A stretch of 64,000 bases of DNA, taken from positions 1 to 64,000 of the forward strand of contig JAERTH010000156.1 of the NCBI GenBank assembly GCA_016844955.1. The letters are read 5' to 3'. The position numbers and the translations under genes were made by a program. Numbering within the stretch: position 1 is the first letter of the stretch; every line of letters starts with the position of its first letter. Positions 27,904 through 39,845 of this stretch are shown here, piece after piece. Under the pieces are notes generated by a model. That model did no database searches. It was not told the DNA's origin and saw only the letters and a list, made by a program, of their open reading frames with translations. Source of the stretch: Fidelibacterota bacterium. Its GTDB lineage: Bacteria > Fidelibacterota > UBA8477 > JABMPR01.

Positions 27904-29841
27904 CTATTTCAGATAGACCAACTTTTTCTGAACACGAAAAGTCTTGGCGTATGGATTTGATTCCATATCCACCTCTAGCAGATAGACGCCAGCCGCCACA
28001 TCATCACCTGCATAATTGCTTGCATCCCAGGTAAAATCGTGGATTCCAGCCTGTAACTGTTTTGAATTCAGGGTGTTTACATGTCCACCTTGAACATCAT
28101 AGATGTTGACCCTGACAAAACTGGAATTTGTAACCTCTACCAATATACGTGTCACGGGGTTAAAGGGATTGGGATAGGTCGTTACTAATTCTGAAGATTC
28201 CGGTTTCGAAGTATTCTCCTCTTCAGTAGCAGAACTTGTAAGGGTGAGCTGAGCAGTATCTATCTGCTCAGGTGAATTATCTATTTGCTCATAATAGGAT
28301 TGAAACGCTGTGACCTCAGGTAGATCATAGGCAAACAAATCTTCCACAAAACGAGGAGCTATGCTCTGATAGTTTAATATTGCTGTGACTGTATAGGTTT
28401 CAGCATTATTTAATCCACCCACCACATAATGAATGAGATCTCGCCCACTGCCCTCTTCAAGCCCATCCTTATTAAAGTCCGGGTCTACACCTGCCAGTCC
28501 CTCAATTGCCGTAGAATCGGCGGCTGCGCCATCAGAAAGGTAGCCTTGGGGAGGAATCCGATTATCCTTCAAGTAACCTGCAATTCTGAGCAAGGTGTAC
28601 GTCTTGTCACCGTTGATATCAGAAGTGATGTTCTGATAAATCTGCACCTGATCCTCGCTGTTGATTAATTGGTGATGTGATTCATAGATGGAGTCCAATC
28701 CAGATATTTCGCCGTGACTATCCCAGGACCCGGAATGAAATACGGTTTCACCGGCACCATTCTCCACCATCAATTCCAGCCAGGCTCGTCGACTGGGATA
28801 GGCCGTGGGAAACTTATGGCCAGATAAGTTTTGTACATCCACGCTGATATGGAGTGAATCTCCAGTGCTGTTCCAGTCTGTCGCCAGATCAAGTTCAGCT
28901 GTCTGGTTTTGAAGTAGCCGTCGGGTTCGAGCAATACTGGAATCGAAGTGAGCCGAATTGGCTGTCACACCGAGCTCTGATCCATATTCCTTCAATAATT
29001 TCAACATGAAAACATTTCCACCGACAAATTCATGTGTATGCAGTGGGTTCCGAGCACCCAACCATTGGGGTCGATTGGATAGAATGATATTGTCTTCAAG
29101 TGCAGGCATGTGACAGGTCTGACATTCAATCCCCTGTTCGGGGAAATCACTGTTCAGCCACTCCAGGTAGGGCACTTGTTCAGGTGCCTCGCCCACGACT
29201 TCACCATCGTCATCAACATAAGGAGTGAACAGGGTATGACAGGTAGCACATATCTCAGATTCGGAAGCGTGGGTGCCATATACGGGTGTGTAATTGACCA
29301 TATTCATCATGGGACCAGATACAGGATTATTAAATGGGCCGAAAATTTCCCGAGAATCATCGATTATGAAGTGGCCAGAAAAGCTTTCACCCTCAGCGAG
29401 ATTTTGATCCTGAATCTGGTGACAGACTGCACAACTGACCCCATCCATGGCCAAGGGGTCATTCAGCATTTCAGATATAGCATAATCCGGTTGTCCATCA
29501 TAAGAGGCCTGAGTATTTCCCATGGCTGCGTGGCAGCTTGTACATTTATCCTCAATCACTGCTTGCAAGTGGGGGTGTGCAAGAATTTCAGCCTGAACTT
29601 TCGCTTGCCACAGGGGATCTTTTGAAGAATTTGCCATCATGGTAGAGCGCCAATAGGTACTGATGGATACATCGTTCCCACTAATGTCTTGCAAGGCTGA
29701 AGTGTTTGGTCCCCCCTGCGTATGACAAACTGCACACCCGCCGGAACCAATAAATATTGTTGTAGATCCTGTGGGTAAGGCTTGGGCCATGGCAATAGAA
29801 CTCAAGATAAGTATCCAACAAATTCTGCAAATATTTCTCAT
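27904..29841 (-). CDS. multiheme c-type cytochrome with C-terminal T9SS type A sorting domain
   Basis: Five CxxCH motifs (CAVCH, CTSCH, CAVCH, CATCH, CQTCH); C-terminus TTYPNPFNPVTRILVEV...VNIYDVQG...GVYLLEV...KKLVYLK. Confidence 0.88.
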   Translation of the reverse strand: MRNICRICWILILSSIAMAQALPTGSTTIFIGSGGCAVCHTQGGPNTSALQDISGNDVSISTYWRSTMMANSSKDPLWQAKVQAEILAHPHLQAVIEDKCTSCHAAMGNTQASYDGQPDYAISEMLNDPLAMDGVSCAVCHQIQDQNLAEGESFSGHFIIDDSREIFGPFNNPVSGPMMNMVNYTPVYGTHASESEICATCHTLFTPYVDDDGEVVGEAPEQVPYLEWLNSDFPEQGIECQTCHMPALEDNIILSNRPQWLGARNPLHTHEFVGGNVFMLKLLKEYGSELGVTANSAHFDSSIARTRRLLQNQTAELDLATDWNSTGDSLHISVDVQNLSGHKFPTAYPSRRAWLELMVENGAGETVFHSGSWDSHGEISGLDSIYESHHQLINSEDQVQIYQNITSDINGDKTYTLLRIAGYLKDNRIPPQGYLSDGAAADSTAIEGLAGVDPDFNKDGLEEGSGRDLIHYVVGGLNNAETYTVTAILNYQSIAPRFVEDLFAYDLPEVTAFQSYYEQIDNSPEQIDTAQLTLTSSATEEENTSKPESSELVTTYPNPFNPVTRILVEVTNSSFVRVNIYDVQGGHVNTLNSKQLQAGIHDFTWDASNYAGDDVAAGVYLLEVDMESNPYAKTFRVQKKLVYLK

Positions 29842-29905
29842 GTGGTATCTAGTAATAGTTTATGTGAAAGAAATTTATTCTCGCTCAATCAATATCCAAA
29901 TCAAA

Positions 29906-29927
29906 AGCCCCAGAGTAGTCCGGGGCT
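29906..29927 (-). terminator. putative intrinsic terminator after the Spy-like gene
   Basis: AGCCCC / GGGGCT inverted repeat followed on the minus strand by TTTT. Confidence 0.6.
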
Positions 29928-29973
29928 CTTGTACAGGGAGGAAGTCCCTTTTCGGGGACAGCATTTTACGGGT

Positions 29974-30441
29974 CTATGGACGACGGTTTCCAGGACGGCT
30001 CCCACGCCGACCTCGGTTGTCATCACTGCCTCTATCCCCGCGAGATCCGCGTCTTTGTTCTCTGGGACCAAATTCACGGGCATCAAATATCACTTGCTGA
30101 TCTTCTGTCAACAAAGCACGGATATCGGCACGGTGGCTGGTCATTAGTGCATCGATGGCAGTTTGATTTGCAGCAATGGCTGCTTCCAGTTCAGCAATGC
30201 GAGCTTCATCAGTTCCACCATTTCTAACCAGATCTCTCAATTCACGTTCCAGGGTGCGTGTGTTTTGACGCATGGTTTGCATACCGGGCTGCATGGCTTC
30301 CCGCAACTCAGTGATCTGCTGCATCTGTTCAGTCGTTAAGTTCAGGTTTTCATCCCATGTCATCATGCGATCACCTCGTCGTCCCTGACCAAATAGCATG
30401 GTTGCGGTGAGAACGAGGAGCAGGATAGTTTTATAATTCAT
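29974..30441 (-). CDS. Spy/CpxP-like periplasmic protein
   Basis: Signal peptide, LNLTTEQMQQITELREAM and LLTEDQQVIFDAR (LTxxQ-type motifs), Arg/Gly-rich tail. Start at MNYKT with AAAGGAG Shine-Dalgarno. Confidence 0.65.
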   Translation of the reverse strand: MNYKTILLLVLTATMLFGQGRRGDRMMTWDENLNLTTEQMQQITELREAMQPGMQTMRQNTRTLERELRDLVRNGGTDEARIAELEAAIAANQTAIDALMTSHRADIRALLTEDQQVIFDAREFGPREQRRGSRGDRGSDDNRGRRGSRPGNRRP

Positions 30442-30455
30442 GGTATACTCCTTTT

Positions 30456-31634
30456 TCAATTTCTAAGATTAATACTTAAGCTATAGTTCATGCTCTCATA
30501 ATCATAAAGTGCATCATTAGAGCTGTTTTGCGTCCAGCCACCCGATACAACGAATTCTATATCGGACAACCAGGTGTAGGTGGATGGGATCCAGTAGTGT
30601 GACCAGGAAACTTGGATTTGATTGCGTTCATCCTCACGATCATAACCCAGACTGACCAATTCATAGACCTGTTCAGTCTCATCGTACTCAAGGGCATAGT
30701 CCATCACTTCAAAATCAAAGAGATAGACTGGAATATCGAGATATGATTTCTTCAAATACGAGTGGGAAAGGCTAAAACTGTTATCGGCATTTAAGCGATA
30801 CCGTATCCGACTTGAAGCGGAGGAACCTTCCCAGCGAAATCGGTCGGTAAAGGGATTCTCCAGGCCATCCTGAACAATCATGGAATCTGCCGAATCATTG
30901 ATTAGGAATTGATTGCCCAGCCATAGGGTAAATCCGAGTTTTGTACCAAGAGATTGGCTTAATCGCAATTCATTGCTAACCAGTGTATTGGTGGGTAGAT
31001 CACTTTCCTCAACCGTCAGGTATCGGCCAAAACCGGAAATAGTACTCTGTGCGAGAAAATCCTGTACACCATATGAGGACCTGATTTGCAGGGAGGATTT
31101 AGTCTGAAATGATTGGTTATAGATCGCATAAAATTCATGCTCTGAATTGGAAGCTTCTTCAACCTCATCAAATCGTTTTATATTGAGATCATATCCAAAG
31201 GTCACCAGATGACCAGGTTTGAAATAGTGTTTCCATTTTCCATATGCACCCACACCCGAGCTATTATAGTAGCTATAGGTGTCACGGTAGCGATTGGTGA
31301 ACCCTTGAATCCCATAGAAAATCTGATTGTCCTTGATCTTCAAATAGCGGAATTGAAGGCCCAACTCTGCAGTGGTGGACGAATATTCTGCATTGGGGTA
31401 GATCTGACTGTGCGAAACATCAAGATGAGCCTTTGAATTATCAGAAAGTATGGAGCTGAATCCCAGGGCAGTTGCACTATAGGCAGCATTTTCTACCAGT
31501 CTGCTTCCCAGCAGGTAATCTGCAGTTCCGGCTGAGTTGTTCAGGTCAATATATATCTCCTGACTCAATCCGGGAAGGGCACATAGTACCAGCTGTCCAA
31601 ACAATAAAAGTCCAACTGTGTTTTTGATCTTCAT
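30456..31634 (-). CDS. putative outer-membrane beta-barrel protein
   Basis: Signal peptide MKIKNTVGLLLFGQLVLCALPGLSQ, many alternating amphipathic strands, C-terminal MNYSLSINLRN. Confidence 0.55.
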   Translation of the reverse strand: MKIKNTVGLLLFGQLVLCALPGLSQEIYIDLNNSAGTADYLLGSRLVENAAYSATALGFSSILSDNSKAHLDVSHSQIYPNAEYSSTTAELGLQFRYLKIKDNQIFYGIQGFTNRYRDTYSYYNSSGVGAYGKWKHYFKPGHLVTFGYDLNIKRFDEVEEASNSEHEFYAIYNQSFQTKSSLQIRSSYGVQDFLAQSTISGFGRYLTVEESDLPTNTLVSNELRLSQSLGTKLGFTLWLGNQFLINDSADSMIVQDGLENPFTDRFRWEGSSASSRIRYRLNADNSFSLSHSYLKKSYLDIPVYLFDFEVMDYALEYDETEQVYELVSLGYDREDERNQIQVSWSHYWIPSTYTWLSDIEFVVSGGWTQNSSNDALYDYESMNYSLSINLRN

Positions 31635-31831
31635 CTTGATGTCATTTCCCGGACGGCTGGATTAGTGTTTGAAATCGAATCGAGCATTTGGCGCTGACGC
31701 GTTTCTTGCTGCCACAAATATACATTCTGCATCATCTGAGAAAACATTTCTAATTCCTCGCTGATATCAGAAGTATAGAAACTTGCTTTGATCCGTGCTG
31801 CCAGCTTTGCTCTTCTCATTTCCAGATCCAC
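31631..31831 (-). CDS. small hypothetical protein, 66 aa
   Basis: 4-nt overlap with the downstream gene; co-directional in the cluster. Confidence 0.45.
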   Translation of the reverse strand: MDLEMRRAKLAARIKASFYTSDISEELEMFSQMMQNVYLWQQETRQRQMLDSISNTNPAVREMTSR

Positions 31832-31856
31832 GATTCTATTCCACGGGGAGGTAATT

Positions 31857-31878
31857 GGGGAGGAAATTACTCCTCCCC
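31857..31878 (-). terminator. hairpin after the TSP3-repeat gene
   Basis: GGGGAGG / CCTCCCC inverted repeat immediately downstream of the 31891 stop; weak T-run. Confidence 0.35.
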
Positions 31879-31890
31879 AGCATACCCTTC

Positions 31891-32418
31891 TTAGCGTGCA
31901 GCCTTTACTTGGAAACTACCTTTGAGTACAGCAGGACTATCAACACAGTCACCTGTACCTGTTCCAAAACCAGGACGAGGACCGGGGCCACCATTTCCGG
32001 GACGAGGGCCATTACCACCGTTGCCAGGACGATCGCCAAAACCAGGACGAGGACCTTGACCATTTTCTGGACGAACATAATCTTCATCAGCATAGTTGGG
32101 GATACCATCACCATCTTCATCGGGTGCAAGATCATTGAATCCATCACCGTCTTCATCGACAAACTCACCCATGCCATGGCCTGGACGGGGTCCTTGACCA
32201 TTTTCTGGGCGAACATAATCTTCATCGGCATAGTTGGGGATGCCATCGCCATCTTCATCTGGTGCCAGGTCATTGAATCCATCGCCATCTTCATCGATGA
32301 ATTCACCAGGGCCATTGCCCCAATGACCACCTCCGCCTTGTGCTAAAGCGGGACTGGCGATTGCAAACAGACTCATTGCTGTTAGCATGATCATCACTGT
32401 TAAGAGTTGCTTTTTCAT
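31891..32418 (-). CDS. secreted Gly/Pro-rich protein with thrombospondin type 3-like DxDxDG calcium-binding repeats
   Basis: Signal peptide; two copies of a 46-aa unit (EF[IV]DEDGDGFNDLAPDEDGDGIPNYADEDYVRPENGQGPRPG...). Confidence 0.75.
   Translation of the reverse strand: MKKQLLTVMIMLTAMSLFAIASPALAQGGGGHWGNGPGEFIDEDGDGFNDLAPDEDGDGIPNYADEDYVRPENGQGPRPGHGMGEFVDEDGDGFNDLAPDEDGDGIPNYADEDYVRPENGQGPRPGFGDRPGNGGNGPRPGNGGPGPRPGFGTGTGDCVDSPAVLKGSFQVKAAR
32072..32347 (-). repeat. 138-bp imperfect tandem duplication inside the TSP3-repeat gene
   Basis: CGAACATAATCTTCATC... recurs at 32072 and 32210, an exact 138-bp (46-codon) offset. Confidence 0.7.
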
Positions 32419-32473
32419 TTTATGTCTCCTTCTGTTAAATGTTCATGTTCTCAAAAATTCTGCTCTCCATAGA

Positions 32474-32488
32474 CCAATCTGTATGCCA
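32474..32488 (-). promoter_or_regulatory. candidate sigma-54 (-24/-12) promoter upstream of the TSP3-repeat gene
   Basis: Minus strand reads TTGGCATACAGATTGGT against consensus YTGGCACGN4TTGCW. The -12 GC is GG, so the match is imperfect. Confidence 0.3.
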
Positions 32489-32576
32489 ATATTTTTCCTG
32501 CAACTCAGACTTGCCCTTTATAGTTGTTATTATTTGTTTTATAGAATTTCCCAGGAATACTGATAGAGATAATTAT

Positions 32577-32612
32577 CTCGACAATTCATGTCGAGTTCGA
32601 CAATATTGTCGA
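32577..32612. promoter_or_regulatory. tandem operator-like palindromes (candidate enhancer/UAS)
   Basis: CTCGACA-ATTCA-TGTCGAG (7-bp perfect arms) followed by the 16-bp perfect palindrome TCGACAATATTGTCGA. Confidence 0.5.
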
Positions 32613-32781
32613 GAATTATCCATCAATTTTGACTACATCAACTAGAGGGGAATCGAGGGGTAATGTCCTAATAGTTCAGAAGAATTATATCCCTCGACTC
32701 CGCTCGGGGTGACGGACTTCGGTGCGATGGCTCAGGATATTGACCGGAATTGATGGAGTGGATATTTACGGTGAGGGATAG

Positions 32782-32897
32782 AAACGAAGTCGGGTGAGTC
32801 TCCAGGGCAGGTTCGAATCGAAGTATGTTGAATCTCCAGGCGCGGATTCAAAACGAAGTAAGACGAGAACACGAAGTTATGCTCCGTCAATCCGCGC
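32782..32897. repeat. degenerate ~34-bp tandem repeat with flanking inverted repeat
   Basis: CGAAGT at 32785, 32819 and 32854; TCTCCAGG at 32799 and 32833; GCGCGGATT (32840) pairs with AATCCGCGC (32889). Confidence 0.5.
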
Positions 32898-32915
32898 TTG
32901 GGAATGGATGAAAAC

Positions 32916-34247
32916 CTATTTCAGTTTATACTTTTGAAGCTTGTATCGCAGAACCCGCTCACTGACTCCCAGCCGGCGGGCGCATTCACTCTGGTTACCA
33001 TTGGAATCTGAGAGGGTTTTCTTGATCAGATCAACTTCCAGCCCACCTACAGAATCCTTGAGTTTTCCGGATGTTGCTTCAGCGTGCCTGGCAGTTTTCA
33101 AATTCAGACCATCTACAACAATTTCAGGACCGGGACACAGCAAGACTGCTCGTTCAATAAGATTTCCCAGTTCCCTGACATTGCCGGGGAAATGGTAAGA
33201 TTTCAGGGCTTTTAAGGCTTCGCTGGAAAAAGTTAACTCCGCCCTGCTCTCCCTCTGGGCAAATCGATTTAGAAAGTAGGTGGATAAAATTTCAATGTCC
33301 TGTGGGCGGCTTCTCAGGGGCAGGATATGGAGGTTGATAACATTTAATCGATAATATAAATCCTCGCGGAATTCCCCAATCTCAATGGCATGCTCCAGGT
33401 CAACATTGGTAGCTGCAATCACCCGTACATCTGATTTCAGAATTTTGTTTTCACCGATACGTTGAAATTCTCCACTCTGCAGAAAGCGTAGCAATTTGGT
33501 CTGCATATCCAGCGGAAGGTCACCTATCTCATCCAGAAACAGGGTACCCTCATGGGCTTCCTCAAAACGACCAATACGACTTGATGTGGCACCAGTAAAA
33601 GCACCCTTTTCATGACCAAATAGTTCGCTCTCAATCAAATGACTTGGCAGGGCAGCACAGTTAACGGCGACCATTTCCTGATCTCCTCGATTGGACTGTC
33701 CGTGGATATAATCGGCCAGGACTTCCTTACCGACACCAGTTTCACCAGTGATCAGAATGGTAACCTGGCTGGCGGCCACGCGTTGGGCTTGTTGCAATAA
33801 TTGAAGTGTTGTGGGGTCTTTCGCTAAGAATTCACTTTTCCCTGTATCCTGAGGAGCCGGTGCAGCTTCATTTGTCTGATCAGGGTTCAGGTGTGCTTCT
33901 ATCCCTTTCAGCAGGGTTTCCAATTGATCCAGATCCACAGGTTTGGTCAGAAAGTCCCAGGCCCCGCTTTTCATGGCATTGACCGCGATATCAACTGTCC
34001 CAAAGGCCGTGATCAATACCAGAATAACATTGGGATGACGTGACTTGACCTCCTTCAGGAGATCTGCACCTGTCATGTAAGGCATCTTATAGTCTGACAG
34101 CACAATGTCTACGGGATTGCTATGCATGTAGGCCAAGGCAGTCTGGGCAGAATCAGCAGTGCTCACAGCATAGCCAATTTTTTCTAAAAAGCCGGCAAGG
34201 GACTCGCGCTGCAATTGCTCATCATCGACGATTAATATTTTTGTCAT
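32916..34247 (-). CDS. sigma-54-dependent NtrC-family response regulator
   Basis: Receiver ([15 protein letters not shown]), AAA+ with GETGVGKE and GAFTGA, C-terminal Fis-type HTH ([23 protein letters not shown]). Confidence 0.93.
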   Translation of the reverse strand: MTKILIVDDEQLQRESLAGFLEKIGYAVSTADSAQTALAYMHSNPVDIVLSDYKMPYMTGADLLKEVKSRHPNVILVLITAFGTVDIAVNAMKSGAWDFLTKPVDLDQLETLLKGIEAHLNPDQTNEAAPAPQDTGKSEFLAKDPTTLQLLQQAQRVAASQVTILITGETGVGKEVLADYIHGQSNRGDQEMVAVNCAALPSHLIESELFGHEKGAFTGATSSRIGRFEEAHEGTLFLDEIGDLPLDMQTKLLRFLQSGEFQRIGENKILKSDVRVIAATNVDLEHAIEIGEFREDLYYRLNVINLHILPLRSRPQDIEILSTYFLNRFAQRESRAELTFSSEALKALKSYHFPGNVRELGNLIERAVLLCPGPEIVVDGLNLKTARHAEATSGKLKDSVGGLEVDLIKKTLSDSNGNQSECARRLGVSERVLRYKLQKYKLK

Positions 34248-35956
34248 TGGTTCACCGGTAAGATGATTTCAAATTTTGTTCCTGAGCCAACCATGCTTTG
34301 TACCTCAATACTGCCTTGATGATCAGCTATTATTTTATGAGTAAGTGCCAGTCCCACTCCCGTTCCCATATCTTTTGTGGTGTAATATAAATCAAAGATA
34401 CGGCTCAGTTGGTCAGCATCAATGCCACTCCCAGAATCATCCACTGAAAGCACAACCTTAGACCCTGCTGTTGAGGCACCAAGTTTTACATGTTCACCTG
34501 AGTTACAGGCTTCCAAAGCATTTTTCACCAGGTTGGAGAGTGCTTGTTTCAAATATTCTGGATCGGCTTTAAACACAATGGATTCAGATTTCACAGTGAG
34601 CGTCACCCCTTTTTCCAGAGCCTGCGAGCTGTATAGCTCTTTGATTTGCTTCAGGACCTCAGCCATATCCAACTCCACATAATTCAGGGGAATTGGTCGG
34701 GTGTACTCTAAGAAGTCCTGTAACGAATTGTTGATGCGATTAATCTCAGATACCATAGTTCCAGTCAGGGAGAGATAGTCATCAGGATCTGCATTGGGTT
34801 CAAACTCGCGCTTCAGGCGTTGGGCAACAATCCCGATGGCGTTAAGTGGATTTCTGATCTCATGAGCCACACCAGCAGCTAGCTCCCCCACTGCAGCCTG
34901 TTTTTCACGCATTCGATTGAGTTTCTCGAGCTGGTAAACTTCCGCTTCAATGCGCTGCTTTTCCTGCTCCAGCAACACCGCATTTTGACGAGAAATCAGG
35001 AATATTAAAATCGCGAAAGCCAATAGTGTTAATAAGGTAGTACGCACCAGGATTTGATAAAATATCTGCCCTCTCAGGTTAACCAGGGTATCGTCTTCAA
35101 AACCAATGCGAACTTCACCTACATCAGAACCGAAAAACACAGGTCGAACAACTTCAAGCAAGGTGGTGTCAGCCTTATTCACTGTATAGAGAATGTCTGC
35201 GATAAGTTTTCGTGTCCAACTCTCATCAATTTTTAACCCCTCTTTAGAGACATAATAGGGTTCCTGGCTATCCAGAGATAGTTGCAGATACTTCAACCCC
35301 TTGACATGCAGCAAATCTTCCAGGGCTGATTCCATTTCTGTCAAGAATCTAAAATCTTCCTCGGCATCAACTTTCAGCTGACAAGTGATGGCTCCGCCCC
35401 TGGTTCTGGGAATAGCCACTAGAAATTGTTTTTCATTGAGATGGTCACTCAGGACGGGCTCATCTTGCCCATCAATACCCAGAATGATGAGGTTCTGTTC
35501 CTTATTCAATATGGGTTTTAAGCTTTCCCTGACCCAGAGGCCAGTTTCTTCGCTGGGGGATTTTGCAGTTTTGTATAAATGCAGCGAGGCCTGTTCGATT
35601 TTTCCTTGAGCATCATAGGTCGCTACCTCAAGGATAGTCTCAGCATTGACCAATTCATCAAGATCATGTTTTGAAAGCACCCGCTCGGTATCCATGCGAT
35701 TCAGAATGGTCAATATGTCTACGGCGCGATCAACATAAGATAGCTTGAGTTCTTCAGTAAGATACGCCTGGCCACTACCACTCTGAGCAATGACAGCTGC
35801 TGTCATAGCTGCCTGATCCTGGATAAGCTGAAGCAGTTCGCGATATCTGGATTTATACTCCAGATAAGTCGACAGCACGAGTACACCCAGCACCGCTAAA
35901 TAGAGTACGGTGTACCATGGTTTAAGCTTAAGCATCTTTTTTGCTGATTGAAGCAA
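34244..35956 (-). CDS. membrane-bound sensor histidine kinase
   Basis: N-terminal TM, sensory region, AAGVAHEIRNPLNAIGIVAQRL (H-box), DDSGSGID...GTGVGLALTHKI. 4-nt overlap with the response regulator gene. Confidence 0.9.
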   Translation of the reverse strand: MLQSAKKMLKLKPWYTVLYLAVLGVLVLSTYLEYKSRYRELLQLIQDQAAMTAAVIAQSGSGQAYLTEELKLSYVDRAVDILTILNRMDTERVLSKHDLDELVNAETILEVATYDAQGKIEQASLHLYKTAKSPSEETGLWVRESLKPILNKEQNLIILGIDGQDEPVLSDHLNEKQFLVAIPRTRGGAITCQLKVDAEEDFRFLTEMESALEDLLHVKGLKYLQLSLDSQEPYYVSKEGLKIDESWTRKLIADILYTVNKADTTLLEVVRPVFFGSDVGEVRIGFEDDTLVNLRGQIFYQILVRTTLLTLLAFAILIFLISRQNAVLLEQEKQRIEAEVYQLEKLNRMREKQAAVGELAAGVAHEIRNPLNAIGIVAQRLKREFEPNADPDDYLSLTGTMVSEINRINNSLQDFLEYTRPIPLNYVELDMAEVLKQIKELYSSQALEKGVTLTVKSESIVFKADPEYLKQALSNLVKNALEACNSGEHVKLGASTAGSKVVLSVDDSGSGIDADQLSRIFDLYYTTKDMGTGVGLALTHKIIADHQGSIEVQSMVGSGTKFEIILPVNQ

Positions 35957-35972
35957 ACGAATCCTTTAAGAA

Positions 35973-37016
35973 TTAACCGAGAACTTCCCAGGCATGCTGC
36001 AATAGTCGTTCTGTTGTATCAAAACTAACACAGGCATCCGTGATTGAGACTCCATAGGCAAGTTGACTCAGATCATCAGGAATCTTCTGGTTCCCTTCAA
36101 ACAAATTGCTCTCCAACATCATCCCGATTAATGAGTCATTTCCAGCTACTCGCTGTGAAAGTATGCTATTCCAAACTTTCTCTTGCTGCTCAAACTTTTT
36201 ACCGGAATTGGCATGTGAACAATCCACCATAATTGCCTGCGGAAGACCATTTGTTTCCATTCTTTGTGAAGTCTCAGTGATACTACCCGGTTCATAATTT
36301 GGTCTAGCTTCTCCACCACGCAGAATGATGTGTCCCAATTTATTTCCCGTAGTTTCAACCACTGCAATCTGTCCCTCTTGATCAACACCTATAAAATGAT
36401 GGGGATGTCTAGCACTCACCATGGCATCAATGGCAACCTGCAGGCTGCCGGTTGTGCTGTTTTTGAAGCCAACTGGCATGGATAAACCAGAAGCCATCTG
36501 TCTGTGGGTCTGGCTCTCTGTCGTCCTGGCTCCGATTGCTGACCAGGAGACCAGGTCATCAATATATTGAGGTGTGATGGGGTCCAGAAATTCAGTACCG
36601 GCTGGTACACCCATATCATTTATGGCAGCCAGGAGTTTTCTTCCCCGTTTTAAGCCTTCGTCAATAAGATAACTACCATCCAGGTGTGGATCATATGTCA
36701 TGCCCTTCCATCCAATGGTGGTCCTGGGCTTTTCAAAATAAACACGCATGACGATAAAGAGTCGATCCGCATACTTTGAGCGAAGCGCATTCAATCGACT
36801 CGCATATTCCAGAGCAGCCTCGGGATCATGTATTGAACATGGACCAGCGATAACCAGCAGGCGTTTGTCCCGACCTTCCAAGATGTCAGTGATGACCTGT
36901 CGCGCTTCAATCACTGTTTTGTTGGCATTTTCCGTAACAGGGTAGGCTTCCTTCAGGGTTCTTGGCGAAGAAAGCGGGTAAAAGCCTTTGATATGTAGAT
37001 CTTGTGTCATTTTCAT
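35973..37016 (-). CDS. aroG: 3-deoxy-7-phosphoheptulonate (DAHP) synthase, class I AroG-type
   Basis: [79 protein letters not shown]. Confidence 0.92.
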   Translation of the reverse strand: MKMTQDLHIKGFYPLSSPRTLKEAYPVTENANKTVIEARQVITDILEGRDKRLLVIAGPCSIHDPEAALEYASRLNALRSKYADRLFIVMRVYFEKPRTTIGWKGMTYDPHLDGSYLIDEGLKRGRKLLAAINDMGVPAGTEFLDPITPQYIDDLVSWSAIGARTTESQTHRQMASGLSMPVGFKNSTTGSLQVAIDAMVSARHPHHFIGVDQEGQIAVVETTGNKLGHIILRGGEARPNYEPGSITETSQRMETNGLPQAIMVDCSHANSGKKFEQQEKVWNSILSQRVAGNDSLIGMMLESNLFEGNQKIPDDLSQLAYGVSITDACVSFDTTERLLQHAWEVLG

Positions 37017-37100
37017 AAGAATAATCTTTAGTAATTTGTATTCATTGTCAGCAGTGGAATCTAATCAGAAGTTATGCAAGGATTGAACAAAGATTCTCGT

Positions 37101-37134
37101 ATAAAAAGAAAATGCCCCGGAAAACCGAGGCATT
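37101..37134 (-). terminator. intrinsic terminator of the ATP synthase operon
   Basis: AATGCCCCGG-AAAA-CCGAGGCATT stem followed on the minus strand by TTCTTTTTAT. Confidence 0.7.
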
Positions 37135-37156
37135 TGGCAATCCAATTTTGGAATAA

Positions 37157-37564
37157 TTACTTTTTCTCGCCCACTTTTAGTCGGTTCATGGAACGCTCCA
37201 GAGCACGTAAGGCCCTCAGCTCATCAATCATCTCATCCTGTTTTTGGGCGAGATTCTGTTTGGCTCGATCATAGGCAGCCTGGGCACGGGCTAAATCAAT
37301 ATCAGCACCGGGCTCAGCGGATTCAACCAGAAGTTGAACCCCATCAGCAGTTATTTCAGCATAACCTTTAGTGGCGGCATAGGTCGTTTCAACGGAACCC
37401 TTAACCACTTTGATTTCACCAACAGTCAGGGCCATAATGGAATCTGTATGACCAGCCATGACACCAAAAGCACCATCTACTCCAGGAGCACGCAGATAAT
37501 CAACCTCACCTTCATCATAAACTTTGGTTGGAGTGATAATCTCTAGATGAAATTGTGCCGCCAT
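37157..37564 (-). CDS. atpC: F1Fo ATP synthase epsilon subunit
   Basis: FHLEIITPTKVYDEGEVDYLRAPGVDGAFGVMAGHT; position after atpD. Confidence 0.93.
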   Translation of the reverse strand: MAAQFHLEIITPTKVYDEGEVDYLRAPGVDGAFGVMAGHTDSIMALTVGEIKVVKGSVETTYAATKGYAEITADGVQLLVESAEPGADIDLARAQAAYDRAKQNLAQKQDEMIDELRALRALERSMNRLKVGEKK

Positions 37565-37570
37565 GGTTGC

Positions 37571-39833
<2,263 letters not shown>

Positions 39834-39845
39834 ATCGGTCCTGTA

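Noticed and set aside
29110-29625. 171-aa ORF antisense to the multiheme cytochrome
   Set aside because: Shadow ORF; the opposite strand has five CxxCH motifs and a sorting domain.
31855-32346. 163-aa plus-strand and 141-aa alternative-frame ORFs over the TSP3 gene
   Set aside because: Low-complexity shadow ORFs produced by the 138-bp repeat; the DxDxDG frame with a signal peptide is the convincing one.
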